Source: CAIVAT01 sp964455285 (GTDB taxonomy: Bacteria; Bacteroidota; Bacteroidia; Bacteroidales; FEN-979). From it: a stretch of 64,000 nucleotides of DNA. Positions 54,453 to 62,333 of the stretch are shown here, piece after piece (within the stretch, counting starts at the first letter, position 1; every line of letters starts with the position of its first letter). A model generated the notes under the pieces. It had not been told where the DNA came from, ran no database searches, and saw nothing but the letters and a program-made list of their open reading frames with translations. The position numbers and the translations under genes were made by a program. Location of the stretch: NCBI GenBank assembly GCA_964455285.1, contig CAYVVG010000011.1, forward strand, positions 1 through 64,000, read 5' to 3'.

Positions 54453-55517
54453 ATGACACGGTTCCTCCAGATCCTCCTCTTTCCGGTTTCGGTTTGTTAT
54501 GGACTCGTCCTGCAACTCCGCAACCTGCTGTTTGACCTGCATATACTGCCTTCGGCGGATTTCGGCCGGCCGGTGATCTCGATCGGGAATCTTTCGTACG
54601 GAGGAACCGGGAAAACACCGCACATCGAATACCTGATCCGGTTGTTATCCCCGGAATTTCCGGTGGCCACCCTGAGCCGCGGATACGGGCGCAAGAGCCG
54701 GGGCTTTATCCTGGCATCGAAACGGTCGAACGTCAAATACATCGGCGATGAACCGCTTCAATACCTGAAGAAATTCGAGCATCTCCGCGTGGCGGTGGAC
54801 GAAAAGCGACGTCGCGGGGTGCAGATCCTCTTTGACAAATACCCCGATCTCGGGGCTGTCCTGCTCGACGACGCCTATCAACATCGCTATGTCAGGCCGG
54901 GGTTGTCCATCCTGCTGACCGACTACCACCGTCCCTACTATGACGACTTCGTGCTTCCATCGGGCACCCTTCGCGAATTCCGGCACGGAGCCGGCCGGGC
55001 CGACATCATCGTTGTGACCAAGACTCCCAAGATCTTCTCGCCCATCACCCGCCGGAGGATCCTGGAGGATCTGCATCCGAAAAACCAGCAGCGTGTTTAC
55101 TTCTCGTATATCAAGTATAAGGAGCCTTTCCCGGTATCTGACCCTTCACTGGTATTCCCGCCTAAAGTGACCAACATCCTTCTTTTCACGGGAATTGCCA
55201 ACGACTACCCCCTGCGCGAGCACCTGGAACGGTTGTGCAGCGAACTTTTGGTGATGAAGTTTCCCGACCACCATCCCTATACAACACGGGACCTTGATGC
55301 CATAGCCCGGAAATTCAACGACCTGCCGACCCAGAAAAAAATACTGATCACAACGGAGAAGGACATCATGCGATTGAAAACTCCTGAACTCAGCGCATAT
55401 TTGAAAAATTTACCGTTATTTTGCGTGGCCATGGAGATCGACTTCCACGGCAGCGACAAAGAACAATTTGATAACGAGATTTTACACTATGTCAGAGCAA
55501 ATCAGGGAAACCGTTAA
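54453..55517 (+). CDS. lpxK: Tetraacyldisaccharide 4'-kinase
   Basis: 354 residues from ATG 54453; a TTG two codons earlier is less likely. Phosphorylates the 4' position of the lipid A disaccharide at the inner membrane. An N-terminal membrane helix (about 5-22), P-loop GNLSYGGTGKTP (about 46-57), SRGYGRKSRGF, LDDAYQH (catalytic Asp region) and ITTEKDIMRL. Its 3' end overlaps the purine nucleoside phosphorylase start by 29 bases. Two lipid A deacylase families are encoded elsewhere in the window. Confidence 0.95.
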   Translation: MTRFLQILLFPVSVCYGLVLQLRNLLFDLHILPSADFGRPVISIGNLSYGGTGKTPHIEYLIRLLSPEFPVATLSRGYGRKSRGFILASKRSNVKYIGDEPLQYLKKFEHLRVAVDEKRRRGVQILFDKYPDLGAVLLDDAYQHRYVRPGLSILLTDYHRPYYDDFVLPSGTLREFRHGAGRADIIVVTKTPKIFSPITRRRILEDLHPKNQQRVYFSYIKYKEPFPVSDPSLVFPPKVTNILLFTGIANDYPLREHLERLCSELLVMKFPDHHPYTTRDLDAIARKFNDLPTQKKILITTEKDIMRLKTPELSAYLKNLPLFCVAMEIDFHGSDKEQFDNEILHYVRANQGNR

Positions 55518-56298
55518 CTACCTGAAATCAAAGATAACCGCCGTGCCCGAGGTGGGTATCATCCTGGGCACCGGGCTTGGAGGGCTTGTCAACGAGATCG
55601 ATATCCGGCATACGATCTCCTACCGGGAAATTCCCCACTTTCCTGTTTCGACGGTCGACGGACACCAGGGGCAACTGATATTCGGCACCATGGCCGGGAG
55701 GGAGATCGTCGCCATGCAGGGCCGGTTCCATTACTACGAAGGTTATACCATGAAGCAGATCAGCTTCCCGGTCGTGGTGATGAAATTCCTGGGGATCCGG
55801 CTGCTGGTTCTTTCAAACGCAAGCGGCGGAGTCAACCCCGCATTCGAGGTCGGCGACATCATGGTGATCACCGATCACATCAACCTGATGAAGGACAACC
55901 CGCTCATCGGCAGAAATGATGAAGAGATCGGCACCCGCTTCCCCGACATGAGCGACGCCTATGATCCTGAGATGATCTCCAAAGCCCTCGGCATTGCGGC
56001 ACAGCACGGGATCAAGCTGCAGACGGGAGTGTATGCCGCTGTGTCGGGCCCCACCTACGAAACGCCCGCTGAATACCGGTACATCCGGACCATCGGAGCG
56101 GATGCCGTCGGGATGTCGACGGTACCCGAAGTGATCGCCGCACGGCACATGGGGCTGAAATGCTTTGCGGTTTCGGTGATCTCCGACCTGGGGGTGCCCG
56201 GTAAGATCGTCGAGATCACCCACAAGCACGTGATCGACGCCGCCCGTGCGGTCGAGCCGGTCATGACCCGGATCATCCGCGGGATGCTGTCGGCCTGA
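55489..56298 (+). CDS. punA: Purine nucleoside phosphorylase (PNP-I trimeric type)
   Basis: 269 residues from MSEQIRET. Converts (deoxy)inosine or guanosine plus phosphate to base and (deoxy)ribose-1-phosphate. Motifs: GTGLGGLV (phosphate loop), GRFHYYEGY (His near the ribose), SNASGGVNP, DHINLMKDNPL, GVYAAVSGPTYETPAEYR (Glu for purine binding), GADAVGMSTVPEVIAARH and VISDLG. The ATG lies within lpxK, so translation is probably coupled. Confidence 0.95.
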   Translation: MSEQIRETVNYLKSKITAVPEVGIILGTGLGGLVNEIDIRHTISYREIPHFPVSTVDGHQGQLIFGTMAGREIVAMQGRFHYYEGYTMKQISFPVVVMKFLGIRLLVLSNASGGVNPAFEVGDIMVITDHINLMKDNPLIGRNDEEIGTRFPDMSDAYDPEMISKALGIAAQHGIKLQTGVYAAVSGPTYETPAEYRYIRTIGADAVGMSTVPEVIAARHMGLKCFAVSVISDLGVPGKIVEITHKHVIDAARAVEPVMTRIIRGMLSA

Positions 56299-56303
56299 TC
56301 CCT

Positions 56304-56792
56304 CTATTCAATATTGATATCCAAGATCTTGACTTTCCACCGGTCGCCGATGCGGCATCGCTTGCTGCCCAGTGACCAGGTGATGCCCCCGGCCGCCAGC
56401 AACGATCCGGAAATGAGTAACATGTCGCCGGAAAAAACCGGTTCATGATTGAGCAAATGGTTGATACCAATGATGGTAAAGATGCCCAGCCCCGCCGTAC
56501 ACAGCGTCGGCCCGGCTTTACGAGGGAAGGCGAACTTCACCGTCACCGACCGGATGCTGTCGCTTCTGACCCGCCAGGCACGGATACCTTCAACAACGAC
56601 CTCATCGGATCGCAGCACTCCCAATCGCCCGGTGAGCACCGTGTCGGCCTTTGAAACCCTCCATTTAACCGGATCGTCCGGATGAAAAAAATGCCGGCGG
56701 GAGGTGCCGATCCGTTCCACCATCAGGGTCTTCTGAGCCATCAGGGCGAGAGAGGGCAACCCAAACAGGACCAGGAAAGCGATGACTCTCAT
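56304..56792 (-). CDS. Small secreted or membrane protein of unknown function
   Basis: 162 residues from MRVIAFLVLF at 56792; upstream in-frame ATGs lie inside the divergent gene. Signal peptide 1-19 (ending LALMAQ), a beta-rich middle (HPDDPVKWRVSKADTVLTGRL, IRSVTVKF) and two hydrophobic stretches near the end (LCTAGLGIFTIIGI, DMLLISGSLLAAGGITW). No named family recognised. It is divergent from the LpxR-like gene, with a TATCTTTA box at 56811-56818. Confidence 0.7.
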   Translation of the reverse strand: MRVIAFLVLFGLPSLALMAQKTLMVERIGTSRRHFFHPDDPVKWRVSKADTVLTGRLGVLRSDEVVVEGIRAWRVRSDSIRSVTVKFAFPRKAGPTLCTAGLGIFTIIGINHLLNHEPVFSGDMLLISGSLLAAGGITWSLGSKRCRIGDRWKVKILDINIE

Positions 56793-56810
56793 GTTACCGA
56801 AATGAAGAGT

Positions 56811-56818
56811 AAAGATAC
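56811..56818 (-). promoter_or_regulatory. -7 box of the small secreted protein gene
   Basis: Minus-strand TATCTTTA, one base off the consensus, 18 bases before ATG 56792. Confidence 0.5.
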
Positions 56819-56834
56819 GACAATCGCAAATGCA

Positions 56835-56842
56835 TAACTTTG
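56835..56842 (+). promoter_or_regulatory. -7 box of the LpxR-like gene
   Basis: TAACTTTG, eight bases before ATG 56851. An earlier in-frame ATG at 56830 overlaps this box and is rejected as the start. Confidence 0.7.
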
Positions 56843-56850
56843 CCGGTGGA

Positions 56851-58140
56851 ATGAAACAAGGCTTTTTTTTACTTCTCCTCCCGGTATTCCTCATGGCCTG
56901 CGATCCCCCGGGGGATTCGCGGCATTCGCCAAAGCAGGCTGCCAAGGAGCTCCGGCAGCCATGGACGGCAAAAGCCGATCCTGCCCGACGGCTCCCCGGC
57001 ACAGAGGCAACCGCACCGGCGACCGGGGAGACCAGGAGAAGATCCCCGATCGTACGGAAGATCACCCAGGCCTTCAACCCCGACACTGCAGCATTTCCTT
57101 CCCTGATGGCGGATACCAACCGCATCCACCGCCTCCGCCAGTTGAGGGCGCTCGGCATTGAGCCTGACCTTTCCGAACCCTCCAACCGCAACAGGCTGTT
57201 CTCAGTGCATGCCGGCGACTTGCTGCCGCCGATGCTCCTGCTGGGGCGGGCGACGATTGTCAGGCTGAATTTCGACAACGACATCCTCGACTACACCGAC
57301 CGGTTCTACACCAACGGCATCCGGATCGAACTCATCGCTCCCGGGCTGAGAGTCAACCCCCTGGCCCGGTTGCTCCTGCCCTACCGGGGATCGGGCACCA
57401 ACCATTACGGCCTGGCCCTCGTGCAGAACATGTACACCCCATCGACCACCAAGCTGGGGGGCATTCTGTACGGTGACCGCCCCTATGCGGCGTACCTTTT
57501 TGCCGGAACGTTCAAAATCACCAACGACCCCATCCGGAAGTACCGGCAGACCAGCGAGATCGACCTCGGCATCATCGGTCCTGATTCATACGGAGAGTGG
57601 GTTCAGCGATCGTTTCACAATGCCGTTCCCACCAACAACGAACCGCTGGGCTGGGAGTACCAGATCCGGGACGACGTGGTGCTTAATTACCACATCCTGC
57701 TGGAGAAAGGCATTCTTGCACGGCGTCACCTGGATGCAATGGTCGCCGGCACCGCATCTCTCGGCACCCTTTACACCAACACCTCGGCCGGGATCCACAT
57801 GAGGACCGGCTGGTTCAATCCCGCCTTTCTGAATACCGGCAAAGCTAAGAAAGACCCCGGGAGTCCGGCTCCCAGGAAGTTCCAGGCCTGGTTGTTCATG
57901 AAAGCGCATGTCAAAGGCGTGGGATACGATGCCACCCTCCAGGGGGGAGTGTTCAACCGTTCAAGCACCTACACATTCCCGGCGCGTGAGGTTTCCCGGC
58001 TGGTCTTCCAGGGAAGCGGGGGGATCACCCTGGCGTACAATGGTGTAAGGTGTGATGTGGAGCAGTTCATGCTCAGTCCTGAATTCGACCACGGATGGTG
58101 GCACAAATGGGTGCACATCTCGTTCAGCTTCGGCCTCTGA
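56851..58140 (+). CDS. lpxR: Lipid A deacylase LpxR family protein (DUF2219), lipoprotein
   Basis: 429 residues. Signal with lipobox LMAC (Cys17), then an unstructured stretch (20-120). The barrel carries LpxR family landmarks: RLNFDNDILDYTDRFYTNGIRIE (the N-terminal NDxxxxTDRxYTNGxR metal-site motif), YGDRPYAAYLFAG, IGPDSYGEWVQRSFHN, EPLGWEYQIRDD and a late FMLSPEF. LpxR removes the 3'-acyloxyacyl group of lipid A in the outer membrane using Ca2+. The lipoprotein signal and long N-terminal extension are unlike Salmonella LpxR. Confidence 0.87.
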   Translation: MKQGFFLLLLPVFLMACDPPGDSRHSPKQAAKELRQPWTAKADPARRLPGTEATAPATGETRRRSPIVRKITQAFNPDTAAFPSLMADTNRIHRLRQLRALGIEPDLSEPSNRNRLFSVHAGDLLPPMLLLGRATIVRLNFDNDILDYTDRFYTNGIRIELIAPGLRVNPLARLLLPYRGSGTNHYGLALVQNMYTPSTTKLGGILYGDRPYAAYLFAGTFKITNDPIRKYRQTSEIDLGIIGPDSYGEWVQRSFHNAVPTNNEPLGWEYQIRDDVVLNYHILLEKGILARRHLDAMVAGTASLGTLYTNTSAGIHMRTGWFNPAFLNTGKAKKDPGSPAPRKFQAWLFMKAHVKGVGYDATLQGGVFNRSSTYTFPAREVSRLVFQGSGGITLAYNGVRCDVEQFMLSPEFDHGWWHKWVHISFSFGL

Positions 58141-58190
58141 TGTTGAAAAATAAAAACGAGACGCGGGCGGTGACCGTGGCGGATTAACGC

Positions 58191-58198
58191 TATTTTTG
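58191..58198 (+). promoter_or_regulatory. -7 box of dnaB (leaderless arrangement)
   Basis: TATTTTTG, then CGGT, then ATG 58203. The mRNA would start at or beside the start codon. Confidence 0.7.
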
Positions 58199-58202
58199 CG
58201 GT

Positions 58203-59711
58203 ATGGAAGATAAAAACCTGAAAAAGAGGGCACGCCGGCAGGCCTTCACCGAAGCGGTGAACGAACACGGGAAGATCCCTCCCCAGGCGCTCGACCTGGA
58301 AGAGGTCGTGCTCGGGGCCATGATGCTCGAGAGCAACCGCCTCGCCGAGGTGATCGAAGTGCTGAAACCGGATGCGTTTTACAAGGAGGCTCATCAGGTG
58401 ATCTTCTCGGCGATCCTGCGGCTTTTCGCCCACAATGAACCCGTCGATATCCTGACCGTCACCGAAGAGTTGCGGAAGAGCGGAGAGCTGGAACTGGCCG
58501 GTGGCCCCTACTTCATCACCATGCTGACCAACCGGGTAGCCTCCACCGCCAACATCGAATTCCATGCCCGCATCATCCTTCAGAAGTTCATTCAACGAGA
58601 GCTGATCCGGGTATCTTCCGACATTATCCGCGACGCCTACGAAGATACCACCGACGTGTTCGAACTGCTTGACCGGGCCGAGAACGGGCTCTTTGCCATC
58701 AGTGAGGGCAGCATCGGGAAATCATACATGAGCATGCAATCGATCGTTGCAGAGGCGATCAAGGAGATCAATGCCGGCCGGACCACGGAGGGGAGGCTGC
58801 GGGGTGTGGGATCGGGATTTACCGAGCTTGACCGGATCACCTCAGGATGGCAGAAGTCGGACCTGATCATCATCGCTTCCCGCCCGGGTATGGGAAAAAC
58901 TGCCTTTTCGCTGACGATGGCGCGGAATGCCGCGATCGACTTCAACAAACCCGTAGCGGTCTTTTCCCTTGAAATGTCCTCCATCCAGCTCGTGACCCGC
59001 CTGATGTCGAGCGAAACCGAGATCCCCCAGGAAAAACTCCGCAAAGGGACCATGGAGGACCATGAGTGGGCTCAGCTTAATGCCAGGATCACCCCCCTGA
59101 TCAACGCACCGCTGTACATCGACGACACCGCGGCCCTGTCCATCTTCGACCTGCGGGCCAAATGCCGGCGGTTGAAAGCTCACCACGGCATCGAGCTGAT
59201 CATCGTCGACTACCTTCAGCTCATGCAGGGAACCCAGGAATCCAAGGGCAACCGGGAGCAGGAGATCAGCAGCATCTCGCGGGGGCTGAAGAGCCTTGCC
59301 AAGGAGCTGGATGTGCCGGTGATCGCACTTTCCCAGCTGAGCCGCGCCTCCGAGAAGAGAGCCGCGGCCGCCAAACCGATCCTTTCCGACCTCCGCGAAT
59401 CGGGGTCCATCGAACAGGATGCCGACATGGTACTCTTCATTTACCGCCCGGAGTATTACAAGATCGACATGGACGAGAAAGGGGACTCCACGGCGGGGGT
59501 GGCCGAGATCATGATCGCCAAGAACCGCAACGGTCCCCTGAAGGATGTCCGCGTCCGCTTCGTTTCGAAATATGCCAAATTCGTCGATGCCGAGATGGAT
59601 TACCTTCCCACGGGTAATATTCAGCCGAATGCATCGTTTGATGGATCGATGCGGACCCGAACCGTAATGTCTAAAATGAACGATGACGACCATGCCGAAG
59701 TACCGTTTTAA
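58203..59711 (+). CDS. dnaB: Replicative DNA helicase DnaB
   Basis: 502 residues. N-terminal helical domain (about 20-125; PPQALDLEEVVLGAMMLE), linker, then a RecA-like motor: Walker A ASRPGMGKTAFSL (about 225), Walker B LIIVDYLQLM, SQLSRASEKR, and RESGSIEQDADMVLF with the arginine-finger region. It forms a hexamer unwinding DNA 5' to 3' at the fork. No intein is present. Its end overlaps the next gene by about 20 bases. Confidence 0.97.
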   Translation: MEDKNLKKRARRQAFTEAVNEHGKIPPQALDLEEVVLGAMMLESNRLAEVIEVLKPDAFYKEAHQVIFSAILRLFAHNEPVDILTVTEELRKSGELELAGGPYFITMLTNRVASTANIEFHARIILQKFIQRELIRVSSDIIRDAYEDTTDVFELLDRAENGLFAISEGSIGKSYMSMQSIVAEAIKEINAGRTTEGRLRGVGSGFTELDRITSGWQKSDLIIIASRPGMGKTAFSLTMARNAAIDFNKPVAVFSLEMSSIQLVTRLMSSETEIPQEKLRKGTMEDHEWAQLNARITPLINAPLYIDDTAALSIFDLRAKCRRLKAHHGIELIIVDYLQLMQGTQESKGNREQEISSISRGLKSLAKELDVPVIALSQLSRASEKRAAAAKPILSDLRESGSIEQDADMVLFIYRPEYYKIDMDEKGDSTAGVAEIMIAKNRNGPLKDVRVRFVSKYAKFVDAEMDYLPTGNIQPNASFDGSMRTRTVMSKMNDDDHAEVPF

Positions 59712-60975
59712 CCGGGCCGTCACCCTGGTGTTCCTGTTGCTGCTGGGGTTGATCCGCCCGGCCGCAGGAGCTTACCTGCTGATCCCGATGGACGAGGCCC
59801 AGAAGAACCATCTGAAAGCATACGGAATAGCCTACTGGGTGCTGAAACAGGATGCCGAGGTGAGCTGGTTGCTGAATTACCGGGGAGGGAGTTTCATGTT
59901 TCCGTATGTAAAGGCTTTCGATGAAGAGTGCACCATCCGTGGCGTGACGGCCCAAACCATTGCCGACGCCCAGGCGGCAGCCATTCTGGAGGAGATCGCC
60001 GACCCGCAGGCGAACATGGAGACCATCAAACTCCATAAAGCACCCCGGATCGCAGTCTATTCGCCCAAGAACAAGCTGCCCTGGGACGATGCGGTCACCC
60101 TGGTGCTCACCTACGCCGAGATCCCCTATGATATCCTTTACGACGAGGAGATCATGAACAGTCTTCTCCCGTTGTACGACTGGCTTCACCTGCACCACGA
60201 GGACTTTACCGGCCAGTACGGAAAATTCTGGGCGTCGTACAAGGGATTCCCCTGGTACCAGGAAGATGTCGCCGCCCAGGAAGCCAGCGCCCGAAAACTT
60301 GGTTTCGAAAAAGTTTCGCAAATGAAACTGGCTGTGGCGAAGAAGATCCGCGACTTTGTGGCCGGAGGAGGATACCTGTTCTCCATGTGTTCCGCCCCCG
60401 ACAGTTATGATGTGGCCCTCTCGGCCGAGGGGATCGACATTTGTGATGTGATGTTCGACCACGATCTGCCGGATCCTGACGCGGTGTCGAAACTCAACTA
60501 TGGCAACTGTTTCGCCTTCGAGAACTTCTCGCTGGTGACCAACCCCTACCAGTACGAGATCTCCACGATCGACGTGACCGAGACCCGCCCCAGAACCATC
60601 CGCAAAGAAAACGATTTTTTCACCCTTTTCGATTTCTCGGCCAAGTGGGACCCCGTACCCAGCATGCTTTGCCAGGACCACCAAACCATCATCCATGGGT
60701 TCATGGGCCAGACGACCGCATTCAACAAGAAATACGTGAAACCGGGCGTCGTGATCCTGGGCGAAACAAAATCGCTGAACGAGGCGCGTTACATTCACGG
60801 GGATTTCGGGAAAGGAACCTGGACTTTCCTGGGAGGGCATGATCCAGAGGACTACCAGCACATGGTCGGCGACCCCCCCACCGACCTGAACCTTCACCCC
60901 AATTCACCGGGTTACCGCCTCATCCTGAACAACATATTGTTTCCGGCGGCCAAGAAGCAAAAACGGAAGACCTGA
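59692..60975 (+). CDS. Secreted conserved Bacteroidota protein, possible glutamine-amidotransferase-like fold
   Basis: 427 residues from ATG 59692 (another ATG at 59683). Signal peptide about 1-26 (VTLVFLLLLGLIRPAAG). It opens YLLIPMDEAQKNHLKAYGIAYW. A Rossmann-like region follows (HKAPRIAVYSPKNKLPWDD ... VLTYAEIPYDILYDEEI), with DFVAGGGYLFSMCSAPDSY near the middle and FGKGTWTFLGGHDPEDY near the end, reminiscent of GATase1-like or ThuA-like folds. Homologues are sometimes labelled asparagine synthetase B, but no AsnB motif is visible, so I give no enzyme name. It overlaps dnaB, suggesting one transcript. Confidence 0.75.
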   Translation: MPKYRFNRAVTLVFLLLLGLIRPAAGAYLLIPMDEAQKNHLKAYGIAYWVLKQDAEVSWLLNYRGGSFMFPYVKAFDEECTIRGVTAQTIADAQAAAILEEIADPQANMETIKLHKAPRIAVYSPKNKLPWDDAVTLVLTYAEIPYDILYDEEIMNSLLPLYDWLHLHHEDFTGQYGKFWASYKGFPWYQEDVAAQEASARKLGFEKVSQMKLAVAKKIRDFVAGGGYLFSMCSAPDSYDVALSAEGIDICDVMFDHDLPDPDAVSKLNYGNCFAFENFSLVTNPYQYEISTIDVTETRPRTIRKENDFFTLFDFSAKWDPVPSMLCQDHQTIIHGFMGQTTAFNKKYVKPGVVILGETKSLNEARYIHGDFGKGTWTFLGGHDPEDYQHMVGDPPTDLNLHPNSPGYRLILNNILFPAAKKQKRKT

Positions 60976-61464
60976 TCAGCCGATCCGTTCCCAGATCTCG
61001 TTCGTGTAGGAGAAGCTGTTGACCTCATCCGGGGGGAAGTGCTCGCTTTCCATCAGTTTCCATTTCGAGAAATCTATCTCCGGGAAGAAGACATCGCCCT
61101 CGAAGGCTTTGTGCACCACCGTGAGGTAGAGGCGATCGGTGATTGGAAGGAATTGCCGGTATACCGACGCTCCTCCCATAACGAAATTTTCATCGCCGGG
61201 ATGGCAGAGGGCAGCGGCTTCATCAATGGAATAAGCCATCTCGCACCCTTCGAACCGCTCGCCGGGAATATCGGTGATGACGATGTTGCGCCTGTTGGGC
61301 AGGGGGCGTTTCGGGAGCGACTCATAGGTGCGTCTCCCCATGATCACCGGGTGTCCGCTGGTGATCCGCTTAAACCGTTTCAGGTCGGCCGGGATGTGCC
61401 ACAGCAGGTCGTTGTTTTTCCCGATGGCACGGTTATCAGCAATGGCGACGATGATCGAGATCAT
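60976..61464 (-). CDS. folA: Dihydrofolate reductase
   Basis: 162 residues from MISIIVAIADN. NADPH-dependent reduction of dihydrofolate. Signature IGKNNDLLWHIPADLKRFK (Trp and catalytic-type Asp), SGHPVIMGRRTYESL, and FVMGGASVYRQFLP. It sits ten bases after thyA, the enzyme whose reaction produces dihydrofolate. An ATG seven codons upstream lies within the intergenic spacer and is less likely. Confidence 0.96.
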   Translation of the reverse strand: MISIIVAIADNRAIGKNNDLLWHIPADLKRFKRITSGHPVIMGRRTYESLPKRPLPNRRNIVITDIPGERFEGCEMAYSIDEAAALCHPGDENFVMGGASVYRQFLPITDRLYLTVVHKAFEGDVFFPEIDFSKWKLMESEHFPPDEVNSFSYTNEIWERIG

Positions 61465-61474
61465 GACAATACGG

Positions 61475-62269
61475 TTAAACGGCAATATCCCCTTTGATGT
61501 GTGGATGTGCCTGGTAATCTACTAGTTGAAAATCTTCAAAGCGAAATCCGTCGATATCCTTCACCTCAGGGTTGAGCAGCATCCGGGGCATCGGAAGGGG
61601 TGCCCGGGTAAGTTGCAGACGGACCTGGTCGATGTGGTTGAGGTAAATATGGGCATCGCCGAGGGTATGTACGAACTCGCCTGGCTTCAGTCCGGTGACC
61701 TGGGCCATCATCAGGGTCAGGAGGGCGTAGGAGGCGATGTTGAACGGCACCCCGATGAAGATGTCGCAACTCCGCTGGTAGAGCTGGCAGGAGAGTTCAC
61801 CGTTGGCAACATAGAACTGGAAGAGCAGGTGGCAGGGCGGCAGGGCCATTTGATCGAGATCGCCCACATTCCAGGCACTGACGATATGGCGCCGCGAATC
61901 GGGATTTTCCTTCAGGGAGTGCACGACCCCCCGGATCTGATCGATCGGCTCTCCGCCGGGCCCGGGCCACGACCGCCACTGGTAGCCATAGATCGGCCCC
62001 AGGTTCCCGCCGTCATCAGCCCATTCATCCCAGATCGTCACCTTGTTTTCATGCAGGTAGCCGGTGTTGGTCGACCCTTTCAGAAACCAGAGAAGCTCGT
62101 GAATGATCGATCGCAGGTGAAGTTTTTTGGTGGTCAGCAACGGGAAATGCTCCCGAAGGTCGAAGCGCATCTGGTAGCCAAATACGCTGACCGTCCCTGT
62201 GCCTGTGCGGTCGGTTTTCCTGACGCCGTGGGTCAGGACATGGTCGAGGAGGGTGAGGTATTGGTGCAT
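61475..62269 (-). CDS. thyA: Thymidylate synthase
   Basis: 264 residues from MHQYLTLLDHV, the same length as E. coli ThyA. Methylates dUMP with methylene-THF. Key elements: the RTGTGTVSVFGYQMRFDL loop, ELLWFLKGSTNTGYL, MALPPCHLLFQFYV with the nucleophilic Cys, QRSCDIFIGVPFNIASYALL, and HIYLNHIDQV. Codons upstream of 62269 run through an intergenic repeat and are not part of the gene. It forms an operon with folA. Confidence 0.97.
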   Translation of the reverse strand: MHQYLTLLDHVLTHGVRKTDRTGTGTVSVFGYQMRFDLREHFPLLTTKKLHLRSIIHELLWFLKGSTNTGYLHENKVTIWDEWADDGGNLGPIYGYQWRSWPGPGGEPIDQIRGVVHSLKENPDSRRHIVSAWNVGDLDQMALPPCHLLFQFYVANGELSCQLYQRSCDIFIGVPFNIASYALLTLMMAQVTGLKPGEFVHTLGDAHIYLNHIDQVRLQLTRAPLPMPRMLLNPEVKDIDGFRFEDFQLVDYQAHPHIKGDIAV

Positions 62270-62270
62270 G

Positions 62271-62330
62271 GTGAATCGTGAGTGGTGGGTGGTAGGGACG
62301 CATTGCGATGCGTCCGTACGTGAGTGGTGA
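62271..62330. repeat. Intergenic repeat: heptamers flanking a palindrome
   Basis: GTGAATC, GTGAGTG and GTGGGTG units lead into GGACGCAT-TGCG-ATGCGTCC (62296-62315, perfect 8-base stem), followed by GTGAGTG and GTGAGGA. The element fills the gap between the permease gene and thyA and would sit in the thyA leader or spacer. Confidence 0.8.
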
Positions 62331-62333
62331 GGA

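Noticed and set aside
56793..57284. Longer start (57284) for the small secreted protein
   Set aside because: The extra region is antisense to the LpxR-like gene and lacks sense; ATG 56792 gives a signal peptide and follows a -7-like box.
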